64,000 bases of DNA from S015-6 sp964479535 (lineage in GTDB: Bacteria > Desulfobacterota > DSWW01). The stretch spans positions 124,001-188,000 of the forward strand of contig CAYZMM010000002.1 in NCBI GenBank assembly GCA_964479535.1, given 5' to 3'. A model generated the notes under the pieces. That model saw nothing but the letters and a program-made list of their open reading frames with translations. It was not told where the DNA came from and made no database searches. Position numbers and translations under genes: made by a program. Below are positions 7,923-17,249 of the stretch, in pieces (within the stretch, counting starts at the first letter, position 1; each line of letters opens with the position of its first letter).

Positions 7923-9155
7923 ATGACGTTAAGGACGAGGAATCGTCGGCGGTTGCTCATGCTCGCCGCATGGGCATTGAGTTGGATGTGTGCCTGCGTG
8001 CAGACCACCCATTCGAGTGGAGAGAGCGGAGAGGCACAAGCACAGCCCATTCAGAGGAGATATCAGGAGAGGAGCCGTGAGTCCGCACCCAGGGTCGAGA
8101 AGGTACGCTCTCTGTTTCCCATGTCCGGCGGATTCGCATTGACCGGGGCGAATCCGACTCTGGTGGTCTATGCCAAACCTGACGAGAACAAGGTCTTCCA
8201 GGTATACCGTCGGCCCCTTGGCGGCGACAAAAAGAAATGTCTCACCTGTGATGCCGGCCCGAACAAGCCGGCTGTTGGGTTGCACAAGGGATCGCCGGGG
8301 ATGCACCCGGATGGGCAACACATGATTCTCCAGGTGGAGATGGAGAAGCATCCGTACCAGGGAAAGCTCGGAGGTCCGGGGGCAGGCTGGTTCAACAACC
8401 TCTGGATGACGACCACCAGCGCGGATAAGTGGTGGCAGCTGACCGACTACCCCCATGGAAAAGAGGACAGATACGGCGTCTTGCTCCCTCAGATCTCCCC
8501 GGATGGAAAGAAGGTTGCATGGGGCCAACTCTACAAGAGCGATCCGAAAGCACAGTTCTGGTACAAGCGGGGAAGGATCGTCAAGGGAGGCAATCCGTGG
8601 GGGTACTGGCAACTGAACATCGCAGACCTCGTGATGGAAGGGGACCAGGTACGCCTCGAAAGCATCGAATCCAGCCGGCCCGGCAACGGAAATTTTTACG
8701 AGCCTCAGGACTGGTCGCCCGACGGCCGAAAGCTCATGTTCGCTGCGGACATCAACCGGGACAGTCCGCACAAGATGGACCTCTGGCTGCTGGATGTGCA
8801 GACAGAAAAGCTCACCGCGCTGACGGACACGGATTGGGCCTGGGAGGAGTTCGGCAGCTTCTCCCCGGACGGCAAGAAGATCATGTTCATGTCCTCGGAA
8901 TGCTGCAACTGGGATACGTCCAAGAAGAAGTACAGCTTGAAGGCGGAGCTCTATGTGATGGACGCAGACGGAAGCAACAAGGTTCAAGTCAGTCACTTCA
9001 ACGGCAAGGGGCACCCCGAGTCATCGCCTGGCAGGCATATCGTCACGAAAGGGTGGTGGAGTCACGACGGCAAGAAGATCCTCGTTGAAGTCACCGAATT
9101 GACCGAAAAGATCAAGTTCGTGGGTACCCGCCTCTGGGAGTTCACCCTCGAGTGA
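7923..9155 (+). CDS. Secreted TolB/PD40-like beta-propeller protein
   Basis: About 410 residues. The N-terminus MTLRTRNRRRLLMLA followed by a hydrophobic segment and a Cys in WMCACVQ looks like a signal peptide, possibly a lipoprotein signal with an imperfect lipobox. The mature part has repeated propeller blades marked by SPDGKKV, SPDGRKLMF, SPDGKKIMF and SHDGKKILV, as in TolB and PD40 proteins. Such periplasmic propellers bind proteins or glycans; no catalytic motif is visible. A GTG 21 bases upstream is also in frame but has no ribosome-binding site, so ATG 7923 is preferred. It has its own promoter and is divergent from the hydrolase-ACP-FAAL genes. Function unknown. Confidence 0.75.
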   Translation: MTLRTRNRRRLLMLAAWALSWMCACVQTTHSSGESGEAQAQPIQRRYQERSRESAPRVEKVRSLFPMSGGFALTGANPTLVVYAKPDENKVFQVYRRPLGGDKKKCLTCDAGPNKPAVGLHKGSPGMHPDGQHMILQVEMEKHPYQGKLGGPGAGWFNNLWMTTTSADKWWQLTDYPHGKEDRYGVLLPQISPDGKKVAWGQLYKSDPKAQFWYKRGRIVKGGNPWGYWQLNIADLVMEGDQVRLESIESSRPGNGNFYEPQDWSPDGRKLMFAADINRDSPHKMDLWLLDVQTEKLTALTDTDWAWEEFGSFSPDGKKIMFMSSECCNWDTSKKKYSLKAELYVMDADGSNKVQVSHFNGKGHPESSPGRHIVTKGWWSHDGKKILVEVTELTEKIKFVGTRLWEFTLE

Positions 9156-9221
9156 TTTCGTCTCCTCCTGTCATTCGACGGCATCATGAATTCTCCCATG
9201 CCTGAGCCCCGGGCAACGTCT

Positions 9222-10385
9222 CTATCGACTCAAAGCAAAGAAGGCCACCCCGCAGAGGCCCACCGCACCGAGGAAGAAGAAGGCGGGAGTGAGCCCCCAC
9301 ACGTCCACGACCCAGCCCGTTATGGGCGGGCCGATGGCGATGCCGAAACTCATGGCCATGGTGAAGAAGCCCATGGCCGTTCCCATTCCGTGGGTCTTCC
9401 CCTGTGCCACAACGATTGCGGAAGCGGCGGGCAGGACCATTGCGCCCAGCGCCCCGTAGAGCAGGCTTAGGAGGAGCAGGTGGGTGAAGGTCTCGACAAG
9501 TGGGAGAAACACGACCAGGCCGACCAGCAGGAAACCGCCCGTGATGACGAGCATCCTCCGGTTGACCCGGTCGGCCAGGATGCCGAAAGGCATCATCAGG
9601 AGAGAGGAGAGCAGGATGTTGCCGGATATGACCAGACCGATCTGGCTGCTGGAGAGCTTCAAGCCGTGATGAGCGAAGATGGGCAGGAAGGCGATGATGC
9701 CTCCCCGGCCGAAGGCCGCGGAAACACGGAAGACCAGCAGGGCTCTCACCGTGCGGTTTTTCAAGACAGCGGGCAGGGTGGTCCTTCTGTTCGGGGCCTC
9801 TGTCGCACTTCTTGCCGGAAGGTCCGGCAGGAGCAGTCCTGCAGTGAGAAAGGCGACGAAGTTCAGGCCGCTCAGAACGTAGATGGGCGTGGCGACCCCG
9901 TAGAGGTCCAGCAGTACCCCGCCCAGCAGGGGGCCCAGGCCGAAACCTGCGAACAGGACGAAGGAAAAGAGCCCCATATAGGTTCCTTCGCCGTCCTTGG
10001 GTGAGATCTCCCCCACATATGCCTGTGCGATCGGGATGATCATGGCGGCAGCGACGCCCTGCCCGCATCGGACCAGGGTCAGCATCTCCGGGCTCTTCGC
10101 CAGGGCCAGGCCGGGGGAGACCAGGGCGTAGAGCAGGAGTCCCGTGACGATGCAGGCCTTCCGCCCTGTTCGGTCGGACAGGATTCCGACTGCCGGAAGA
10201 AGCGGCATCTGGGCGATTGCAAACCCGGAGAAGACGAGCCCGATCCAGATGCCGGATGCTCCCAGCGTCTCCGCATACAGGGGCAGGATGGGAACGATGA
10301 TGCCGATTCCGAGCGTGCAGGCGAAGAGGGCCAGCAGGAGCGAGAAGAGGCTGCGGGAGGCTCCGAAAGAGATGTCGAAGTCCAA
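9222..10385 (-). CDS. MFS drug/metabolite exporter (TetA-like)
   Basis: A 387-residue major facilitator with about twelve hydrophobic helices. The loop 2-3 signature GILSDRTGRK is clear, and LVRCGQGVAAAMIIPIAQAYVGE resembles motif C of drug:H+ antiporters (broken here by charged residues). ILADRVNRR is the second-half equivalent. It is the last gene of the minus-strand series below the glycosyltransferases. Export of the glycosylated product or its intermediate is a reasonable inference. Convergent with the propeller gene; no clear terminator is seen in the 66-base gap. Confidence 0.86.
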   Translation of the reverse strand: MDFDISFGASRSLFSLLLALFACTLGIGIIVPILPLYAETLGASGIWIGLVFSGFAIAQMPLLPAVGILSDRTGRKACIVTGLLLYALVSPGLALAKSPEMLTLVRCGQGVAAAMIIPIAQAYVGEISPKDGEGTYMGLFSFVLFAGFGLGPLLGGVLLDLYGVATPIYVLSGLNFVAFLTAGLLLPDLPARSATEAPNRRTTLPAVLKNRTVRALLVFRVSAAFGRGGIIAFLPIFAHHGLKLSSSQIGLVISGNILLSSLLMMPFGILADRVNRRMLVITGGFLLVGLVVFLPLVETFTHLLLLSLLYGALGAMVLPAASAIVVAQGKTHGMGTAMGFFTMAMSFGIAIGPPITGWVVDVWGLTPAFFFLGAVGLCGVAFFALSR

Positions 10386-10426
10386 AATGTCTCCCGTGAT
10401 TCTCGAAATGGAGAACGAAAAAGCGA

Positions 10427-11986
10427 CTAAGGCTTATTCCGTGACCTGGTGATCTTGTCTCTGAACTGTTTCACATACTCTTCCCAGAAGACGCCTTCCT
10501 TCAGAAACTTTGCCAGGAGCCTGAACGTTTCCAGGTACCTTCCACCTTTGGACAGCCTCAGAAGGCGAAAATACGTGAGGGGCTCCATGACCAGGGCGGA
10601 GAACAGCCTCGCTACGAAGAGATTCGCCTTGTACACGAGAGCCCCGGGATTCCTCTTGTAGAGGGAAAGGATCCACTTCATGTAGGCCGGATACAAATAG
10701 GGGGACATCCGCGTCATCTCGTTGATGACCGATGTCCGGTAGTCCCGGAAATCCTTATCCGTGCCGGCGCCCTCCTCGAGGAGTTCCGGCGTCTCCCTTC
10801 TTACCCTCTGGTAGATCTCAGACCCCTCGTAGAAGGTCAACGAGAAGAACTGCACGTAGAAGGGTCTCGGCATCTCGATCAGGATTTCCGCGGTTGCCAG
10901 GGCTTCTTCCGGTGTTTCGAAGGGGTTGTCCAGGATGACGTCGTAGTATGCCGGCACCCGAAACTCGTGGATGAGTCTGGCCGCAGCCAGGGAGTCTTTC
11001 TTCAGGGAGGGTCGCTTGTAGACTTCCTTGCAGACCCGGTCGCTCCCGGACTGAAGGCCCAAATTGATCCAGGCCAGTCCCGCGGATTTCAGGGCCTCCA
11101 TTCGCTTGCGCGTGAGAAAGGAAGGAATCGCTCTGACCAGAAAAGGCATGGCGACCCTGGCTCGATAGCTTTCACAAAACGTTTCCAGGTACTCCTTGCC
11201 GCATGCCAGGAAGCATTCGTCCTGAAAGGTGATCTGCCTGATTTCAGGGTTGTCGTGAACGGCTCTCTCGAGTTCAGCAAGGATGTGGTCCGTGCTCCTT
11301 CGTCTGACTTTCCTGGAGCCGTGGAGGCGGGAGAGGAAGTCGTTGCAGCAATACGTGCAGGCAAAGGGGCATCCTCGGGACGTCATGATGTCATAGGAGA
11401 CTCCGCCAAAGGCGGAATGCATCTTCAACGTCGCCCGGCAAATGGGCACGATGCGGCCACGGTGCAAGACGAAACCGTGCTGTGCGATGTGGTCGGTGGT
11501 AGGCAGGTCGTCGAGCTGGATCAGGGCCCCGGAAGGGTTTCGCATTATCTGCCCATTTTCCCTGTAAACCAGGTTGGGAACACCGGTCAAGGGGCTGTCC
11601 GACCCGATCGCTTCCGCAAGGGCCTTCAAGGTCTTCTCTCCTTCGCCGACGCACACGTAATCCGCGAATTCGAGGGACTTCTCGGGAGCAATGGAAGGGT
11701 GAATTCCTCCCCACACCACCGGGATGTCTGGAAAAGCCTCTTTCAGATGTAGCGTGAGATCACGTGCCTCGTGGAACATGGGAGACATGAGGCTGAGCCC
11801 GATCAGGTCCGGGGAATGCTCGGCCACGAAAGATCTCACCTGTCCCATGCCGTGCGTATCGCCCGGCAGGTTCCTCGGGAGACAGAGGAGAAGGGATTCC
11901 AGGTTGTTCGCGAGCAGGTAGTAGTGAAGGGACTTCACACCGATCGGGTCGACCCGTTTCCCCAGCGAAATGAGCAGTACTTTCAA
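10427..11986 (-). CDS. B12-binding-domain radical SAM protein
   Basis: A 519-residue class B-like radical SAM protein. The N-terminal ~130 residues form a Rossmann-like cobalamin-binding-type domain (MKVLLISLGKRVDPIGV, DLIGLSLMSPMFHEA, VVWGGIHPSIAPE, VCVGEGEKT), lacking an obvious DxHxxG. The cluster motif CPFACTYC gives Cys206, Cys210 and Cys213. Members methylate unactivated carbons or rearrange rings in hopanoid, chlorophyll and natural-product pathways. It follows the MFS/GPH transporter gene by 63 bases on the same strand, so a tailoring role in the island's product is plausible. Substrate unknown. Confidence 0.88.
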   Translation of the reverse strand: MKVLLISLGKRVDPIGVKSLHYYLLANNLESLLLCLPRNLPGDTHGMGQVRSFVAEHSPDLIGLSLMSPMFHEARDLTLHLKEAFPDIPVVWGGIHPSIAPEKSLEFADYVCVGEGEKTLKALAEAIGSDSPLTGVPNLVYRENGQIMRNPSGALIQLDDLPTTDHIAQHGFVLHRGRIVPICRATLKMHSAFGGVSYDIMTSRGCPFACTYCCNDFLSRLHGSRKVRRRSTDHILAELERAVHDNPEIRQITFQDECFLACGKEYLETFCESYRARVAMPFLVRAIPSFLTRKRMEALKSAGLAWINLGLQSGSDRVCKEVYKRPSLKKDSLAAARLIHEFRVPAYYDVILDNPFETPEEALATAEILIEMPRPFYVQFFSLTFYEGSEIYQRVRRETPELLEEGAGTDKDFRDYRTSVINEMTRMSPYLYPAYMKWILSLYKRNPGALVYKANLFVARLFSALVMEPLTYFRLLRLSKGGRYLETFRLLAKFLKEGVFWEEYVKQFRDKITRSRNKP

Positions 11987-12049
11987 ATTCGTCTTCCCTC
12001 GTGCAAGAGCGTGCGCTGCCGGATAGCCGATCTGGTGGCGGGGCTTGCT

Positions 12050-13555
12050 TCATCCATCGGAAGAGCCGTCACAGAGATCATTCCCGATCTGCCGGTTCCG
12101 AGTCAACCGTGACTGGATGTTCCGGACCTCGTGCTGATCGAGAGAGTACCCGAGAACGATGAGGGCGGCCAGGGCGAGCAACACGCACGGCAGAAGTCCG
12201 TAAAGCATGCCGATCCGCACGATCGTTTCTGCCGATTGTTCTGTTCGGCCGGGGACCAGACCGGCGAACCGGTCGATCAGAACCCCTGCAAGGAGCAGTG
12301 AGCCGGCCGCAGCCATCTGTTCACCGAAGTTGAAGAGCCCGAAGAAGACGCCCTCCCTCCGTTCTCCATTGGCCAACTCGTCCTCGTCGGCAATATCCGC
12401 GATCATGGAAGCCGGGATGATCCAAAGCACGCTCGCGAAGAATCCTGCGAGGCCGTGTCCCACGAGCAGCGGGGGAAGATTGGCTGTGCCGAAAAGGCGG
12501 CCCTCTCCGAGGAAGAGAAAGGCGCTCGCCATGACGAGAGCCGTTGTCAGGGTTCCGATGAAGTACAACCTTCTCTTTTCCACGGAGCGGGATGCCCGCA
12601 TCCAGAAAACCACGCCCGTCAGCGCACCGACGTAGAAGGACAGATGAAAGAAGCTAAAGGCCTTGCTCGACGTGATCTTCACGTAGTAAGTCAGGAAATG
12701 AATCGCAAGGGTTGCGTTGAGGACGGTCCCGAGAAAGAAGACGGAGTAGGAGAGGAAGACCGCCCGAAAACCCCTGTTCTTGAGGGCAAGCAACAGGTCT
12801 GCCAGAAAGCCGCGGGTCGAAGCCCCTGGATGCCCTCGCTGGTTCGAGGCAGAGTGCTGGCGATGGGACAGGGTGCCCAGGGTGCTCACGAGAGCGACGA
12901 GGGACATGGCAAGCCCTGAGAACAGTCCCATGGCCCAGTAGGCGTTTGCATTCAGCTTGGGATCCTCCCCCGGGGCTGCGTCCGGAAAGAAGAGTGCGAA
13001 ACAGAGGACCGCCGTGGCCATGGTGCCCAGCAGGGTCAGCCCGCCTCGAAAGGCCGTAATGGACGTCCGTTCGTGGTAATCATCGCTCAACTCCGCTCCC
13101 AGCGCGTAATAGGGAATCGAATAGATGGAGGTCAGGGTGCGGATCAGAAGATTGGTAATCAGCAGCCAGGTGAAGAGCAAAGGTACAGAGAGGTCTTCGG
13201 GGGGGCTGAAATAGGCCCAGAAGGAGACGCCCATGCCTGCCGCGCCGAAAAGCATCAGGCCGTGGCGTTTTCCGAGCCGCCCCCGGGATCGGTCGGAGGC
13301 GGTCCCGATGACGGGATCGATCACCGCGTCCCAGACGAGCCCGACGGCCATGGCAATCCCCACGAGGGTCCCCGGCAGGCCCATGACCGTGGTATAGAAA
13401 TAGAGCGAGAAGATCCCGAATATGATCGCCTTTATCGAATTCGGAATGAGGCCGATTCCGTAGAGGGACTTCGTCCAGATGCTCAGCGGGGGGGGCGCCT
13501 GCGCAGAGGACCCTTCCGCCTCACCGGCTCCCGCGTGATGTTCGTCAGAGCGCAT
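12050..13555 (-). CDS. GPH-family (MelB-like) membrane transporter
   Basis: About 501 residues with twelve hydrophobic segments. IDPVIGTASDRSRGRLGKRH is the diagnostic first-half loop of glycoside-pentoside-hexuronide:cation symporters (MFS_2), and IADIADEDELANGERREGVF is the second-half conserved loop. The N-terminus has a ~25-residue hydrophilic extension. ATG 13555 is taken instead of the adjacent upstream TTG; it overlaps the end of the DUF362 gene by 11 bases, so it is translationally coupled. It may move a sugar-bearing compound across the inner membrane. Relatives outside sugar uptake include lysolipid-type transporters, which would also fit a lipid island. Confidence 0.87.
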   Translation of the reverse strand: MRSDEHHAGAGEAEGSSAQAPPPLSIWTKSLYGIGLIPNSIKAIIFGIFSLYFYTTVMGLPGTLVGIAMAVGLVWDAVIDPVIGTASDRSRGRLGKRHGLMLFGAAGMGVSFWAYFSPPEDLSVPLLFTWLLITNLLIRTLTSIYSIPYYALGAELSDDYHERTSITAFRGGLTLLGTMATAVLCFALFFPDAAPGEDPKLNANAYWAMGLFSGLAMSLVALVSTLGTLSHRQHSASNQRGHPGASTRGFLADLLLALKNRGFRAVFLSYSVFFLGTVLNATLAIHFLTYYVKITSSKAFSFFHLSFYVGALTGVVFWMRASRSVEKRRLYFIGTLTTALVMASAFLFLGEGRLFGTANLPPLLVGHGLAGFFASVLWIIPASMIADIADEDELANGERREGVFFGLFNFGEQMAAAGSLLLAGVLIDRFAGLVPGRTEQSAETIVRIGMLYGLLPCVLLALAALIVLGYSLDQHEVRNIQSRLTRNRQIGNDLCDGSSDG

Positions 13556-14849
13556 CAACCCAGACCCAGCCCGTGGAGAAAGCCGTTGTGCCCCCTTCTG
13601 CGTATTTTGCCAGCTGTCTTATGTTGTAAGTGCCCGCGGGCACGACGCTGCCCTGGTCGTCCTTGCCGTCCCACACCAGCCATTCGAAGCCTGCTGCGCG
13701 ATCCTGCCAGTCGCTGAGCGTTCGGACGTGGGTGACCGAGGGGGAGGTTTCGGAGGTGTGGACGATCTCGACGCGTCTCTTGCAGGGGAGGTAGATGCCG
13801 TGGATGATCCAGGCCGCCTGGCCTGCGGCGGGATCGAAGACCCAAGGGAGAGCCCTCGGATACTCCGTGAGAGGGGGGAGGTTGCGCGGCAAGGTGAAGA
13901 GGCGTGTCGTGAACGGGTCTCCCACGACCTCGATCGCGTTCAGATCGCCTGGGCCGAATCCGTTCCGGGTTCCGTAGTCGAGGTGCCGCACGCCGGCCTG
14001 CGGAAGATCGATCGCGGACAGGCAGACCCTGTCCACGGCGACTGCGTTTCGGCCCGCGACGACCAAATCCATCTTCACCGGGTCGCCGTTGCCGGGACCC
14101 TCGCCCTCCATTCCCCACACACCGTCCACGACCGCGTAGTCGATGGGCCGGATCCGTCCCAGGTCGACGATGGTCTGGTCCACGCCCCGTTGGTGTATGG
14201 CTCCGCACCAGTTGAGGAGAGGTTCATTGTACTTGTGGATGGGAAGAAGACCGATCAGGTTCTTGGCCGCCAGGCTTGCGTATGTATGGGAGTGGGTCTT
14301 GAGCTTGGCCGCACTGATGAAAACGATGTCTTCTTCGAGGAGGAGGGCAGGAACGTACAACCACTTGTAGGCGAGTCCGTGCGGGACCGGGACCATGGTC
14401 AAAGGTTCCCGGCTCAGGTCGACCAGCGAAACGCTCGGGCGGTACCCGTCGAAAATGTCGTATCCGCAAGCAGAAAAGTTGGCTCCACTCGACCCGTTTT
14501 CCGCAATCAGGACTTGATGGGCACCGGCATCGAACGCGAGATCGACGAGCGCTCTTGCCACCTCCGGATCGGTCGTTGTGCCTGTGTCCGCCGTCTTGGG
14601 AAGAACGAGGTTCGGCTTGATCACCACCGTCTTGTCCCTGATGCTTCCCGCAGGCCACTCTTCCGTAGACTGCACGGCACGAAGGGTAGCCTCGTAGGGC
14701 TCCGTGGAACTCCCGATTCCTACTCGGTACTGCGACGCACCCACGCCGCGTATGCCCGTTGCGATCGAGGCGATCCCGGCAGCCGTCCATTGAAGGAAGA
14801 GTCGTCTGTTGATCGATGCCGCTTGTGTAATCCTGTCCTTCAGAGACAT
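13545..14849 (-). CDS. Tat-exported DUF362 protein with C-terminal FlgD-Ig-like domain
   Basis: A 434-residue protein. The N-terminus has NRRLFLQW followed by a hydrophobic stretch, a twin-arginine-type signal. DUF362 core segments are visible: DKTVVIKPNLVLP, TTDPEVARALVDLAFDAG, FISAAKLKTHSHTYASLA and KNLIGLLPIHKY. The C-terminal ~70 residues (FEWLVWDGKDDQGSVVPAG) look like the FlgD Ig-like/CHU-type beta domain. DUF362 proteins are often tied to Fe-S cofactors, but I see no ferredoxin-type Cys motif here. The start ATG lies inside the end of the epimerase gene (10-base overlap) and the end overlaps the transporter gene. The longer in-frame reading extending to 15854 is antisense-free shadow over the epimerase and is rejected. 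Activity unknown. Confidence 0.8.
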   Translation of the reverse strand: MSLKDRITQAASINRRLFLQWTAAGIASIATGIRGVGASQYRVGIGSSTEPYEATLRAVQSTEEWPAGSIRDKTVVIKPNLVLPKTADTGTTTDPEVARALVDLAFDAGAHQVLIAENGSSGANFSACGYDIFDGYRPSVSLVDLSREPLTMVPVPHGLAYKWLYVPALLLEEDIVFISAAKLKTHSHTYASLAAKNLIGLLPIHKYNEPLLNWCGAIHQRGVDQTIVDLGRIRPIDYAVVDGVWGMEGEGPGNGDPVKMDLVVAGRNAVAVDRVCLSAIDLPQAGVRHLDYGTRNGFGPGDLNAIEVVGDPFTTRLFTLPRNLPPLTEYPRALPWVFDPAAGQAAWIIHGIYLPCKRRVEIVHTSETSPSVTHVRTLSDWQDRAAGFEWLVWDGKDDQGSVVPAGTYNIRQLAKYAEGGTTAFSTGWVWVDAL

Positions 14850-15826
14850 GCAATCTTCTCCCGGAAATAAGCGATCGTTTCCACGAGCCCCTGCTCGAGC
14901 GGCACCGAGGGCGCGAAGCCGAGGATTCGGCTCGCCTTGTCGGCATTGCAGGTTCTGCGTTCCGGGCCGCCCGGCTTCTCCGGATCGCAGGAGATCTGCG
15001 CTTCTCTGCCCGACATGCGCACGATCAGCTCTGCCAGACCCCGGATCGTGATCTCTTCGGTTCCGCACAGGTTGACAGGGTCGCACTCGGGGTGCTTCTC
15101 GACCAATTCCAGCAGGCCCCGGGCCAGGTCTTTCACGTACAGGAAGGTTCTGACCTGTTCCCCCGTTCCCCAGATCTGAAGCGACGGTTCGTCTTCCAGA
15201 ATCCTCCTGATGAACATGGGGATCACGCGGCCCCGTTTCGGATCGAGATAATCCCGCGGGCCATAGACATTGCTTGGCCGCGCGATGGCCACCTTGAGCC
15301 CGTATTCGCGGGCAAAGAAGGTCCCGGCGAGCTCGGATCCCCGCTTCGACCAGGCGTAGCCGTCGGTAACCGGGTCGGGAAGGCCCATGAGCCCCTCCGA
15401 CTCCGGCGTCGGGCTGTCCGCTTCGGGCGGATAGACCTCGGCCGAGCTCATGACCAGGAAGCGGTCCACCTCGTTGTTGCAGGCTGCCTCCAGCATGTTC
15501 AGCGTTATCCTCATGTTCTGCTGGTAGATGAAAGCGGGCCTGGTCCGCTTGAAGGCCACACTCCCGTCCAGATGGGCTGCGTTTATGACCACGTCCTTTT
15601 CCTCGCAGATGGCGACGCACGCGTCCGGCCGCGTCAAATCGACTTGAACGGTCGCTATCCTGTCGCTGGCGCTCCGTAAATTCTCGAGGCCCGGACTTCC
15701 CGGCGTCTCGAAATCCGTGGCCGTCACCTCTGCTCCCAGGGATACCAGCAACTCCACCACATGGGACCCGATGAATCCGGACCCGCCTGTTACTAGGACG
15801 CGCCTGCCTTGCCAAAAGGTGCTCAT
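14840..15826 (-). CDS. NAD-dependent nucleotide-sugar epimerase/dehydratase
   Basis: A 328-residue extended SDR. TGGSGFIG at 13-20 binds NAD; SSAEVY at 127-132 and the Tyr157-x3-Lys161 pair in YAWSK are catalytic. ARPSNVYGPRD and TFLYVKDLARGLLEL are the usual substrate-lobe motifs of GDP/UDP/dTDP-sugar epimerases and 4,6-dehydratases. Length is normal. It overlaps the upstream glycosyltransferase by four bases (ATGA) and the downstream DUF362 gene by ten, so it belongs to the same operon and probably supplies the modified sugar for the two glycosyltransferases. The specific epimerisation or dehydration cannot be read from sequence alone. Confidence 0.86.
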   Translation of the reverse strand: MSTFWQGRRVLVTGGSGFIGSHVVELLVSLGAEVTATDFETPGSPGLENLRSASDRIATVQVDLTRPDACVAICEEKDVVINAAHLDGSVAFKRTRPAFIYQQNMRITLNMLEAACNNEVDRFLVMSSAEVYPPEADSPTPESEGLMGLPDPVTDGYAWSKRGSELAGTFFAREYGLKVAIARPSNVYGPRDYLDPKRGRVIPMFIRRILEDEPSLQIWGTGEQVRTFLYVKDLARGLLELVEKHPECDPVNLCGTEEITIRGLAELIVRMSGREAQISCDPEKPGGPERRTCNADKASRILGFAPSVPLEQGLVETIAYFREKIACL

Positions 15827-17184
15827 GTACCCTTCCCGCTCTCGAGGTTGACAATCAGGTCGGCAGCTTCCTCTGCCCCTCCGTACCGTGCAAGGGCCGC
15901 AGCCAGGGACCTTGCCTTGTCACGAAGCCCAGGCTCTTCGAGAACCCGCTCGGTCGTCTTTCGCAGGCTCTCAGGTGTGCAGTGCCCGGCCCGCAGGAGG
16001 AGTCCTGCACCCGACTCGACGACCCGCCTCGCGTTCTCGAACTGGTCCCACCAGACCGGCACGAGAATCTGGGGCAGACCCTCCTGCAAAACTGCAAGTG
16101 CCGTGCCACTTCCCCCCTGATTCAGGACAACGCTCGCGTGGGGGAGCAAAGCGCTCTGGGGAATCCATCTTTCCACGCGCATGTTCCCGGGGAGCGCCCC
16201 CAGGCCCATTCCAGACGGATCACGGTTCTTGCCGGTGGTCATGACGACCTGCACGGGCAGGTCCGCCAGGGCCTTGACCGCCGCCTTGAGCAGGATGGGT
16301 TCCTGTACGTGAGCCGTTCCTTCCGTAACATAGACGAGAGGACGGTCCACAGACAAGTCACGCAACCAGGCGGGCGCGGATTCCGTGTTTGCCCGATCCC
16401 AGAGGCAAGGCCCCACGTAGCGTACGGAAGAGGGGAGATCGCGGCGATTGTAGTCCAGTTCGGGAACACTTGCCACCAGGTACAAGGGCGCCTCAGCGGC
16501 GAAGCTAAGAACCGGTTCGCGCACGGGTCCCAAGCCGTAACTGCCGCGAATTCGGTTCGCCTGCCGCCGAATGGTGAGCGAGAACAGACGGGTTACGGCC
16601 CCGGCAAGCCTGGATACGCAGGTCGTCTTCCAGTCTCTCGGAGGGGGGAGCCCCCACCCGAAGGGAGGAATTTCCGAGCCGGGGATGAGACAGCCTGCGA
16701 AGAAGGAAAATACGACGACAGGGGTCGGCCTTCGCTCCCTGAGCACCAGGATCGGTCCCCACATGAAGGGGTCGCAAACGAGCGCGTCCGGCTTCCAGGT
16801 GACGAAGATCGACTCCAGGTCTGTTATTTGTTGCGGGATCGACCCCAGGAGCCACTCCCGGTACATCGCCTTCGTCCGCCTTGCACGCACGAAAGGTCCC
16901 TGGCCGATGGGAGGGGTGTACTGCTGGGAGATCCCGCCGTACAGATGCTCTGAATCGCCCTCCTTCCCTGGTGCGTTCATCGGGGAACCGAGGAGATCCC
17001 GAATCCGAAGGGCGACCTGCCGGAAAGGGAAGCACGCGAAGCCCTCTCTCTCGACAGTCGGCCTCGCGACGGCTCCCGTGAAGAAGGCAACCTCGTGACC
17101 CCGGTCTCTGAGGGCGGTGGCCAATGCCAGGTTGGGATGTATGTGGCCCGAGTAGGGCCAGACAGCCAGCAGGAATCTTGACAA
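15823..17184 (-). CDS. GT1/MGT-family glycosyltransferase (copy 1)
   Basis: A 453-residue GT-B enzyme of the macroside/UDP-glucuronosyl type. MSRFLLAVWPYSGHIHPN carries the catalytic-type His14. The donor side has ERWIPQSALLPHASVVLNQ then GGSGTALAVLQEGLPQ and VPVWWDQFENARRV, the UGT signature. The His normally found just before GG is Gln here, while the DQ pair is kept. Translation should begin at TTG 17184: AAGGAG sits five bases before it and the protein then aligns exactly with the start of the next glycosyltransferase. It shares an ATGA overlap with the epimerase. Likely adds a sugar to a lipid or polyketide acceptor. Confidence 0.87.
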   Translation of the reverse strand: MSRFLLAVWPYSGHIHPNLALATALRDRGHEVAFFTGAVARPTVEREGFACFPFRQVALRIRDLLGSPMNAPGKEGDSEHLYGGISQQYTPPIGQGPFVRARRTKAMYREWLLGSIPQQITDLESIFVTWKPDALVCDPFMWGPILVLRERRPTPVVVFSFFAGCLIPGSEIPPFGWGLPPPRDWKTTCVSRLAGAVTRLFSLTIRRQANRIRGSYGLGPVREPVLSFAAEAPLYLVASVPELDYNRRDLPSSVRYVGPCLWDRANTESAPAWLRDLSVDRPLVYVTEGTAHVQEPILLKAAVKALADLPVQVVMTTGKNRDPSGMGLGALPGNMRVERWIPQSALLPHASVVLNQGGSGTALAVLQEGLPQILVPVWWDQFENARRVVESGAGLLLRAGHCTPESLRKTTERVLEEPGLRDKARSLAAALARYGGAEEAADLIVNLESGKGT

Positions 17185-17249
17185 CCCATCTCCTTCTAAG
17201 CGTCCGCTCCCCTCCACACTGCCTTCTTGGAGCAGCGCGCGGGTGCTTT

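Noticed and set aside
14850..15854. Upstream extension of the DUF362 reading frame
   Set aside because: This part overlaps the epimerase gene in another frame and shows no homology-like motifs; the real start is ATG 14849 with a Tat signal.
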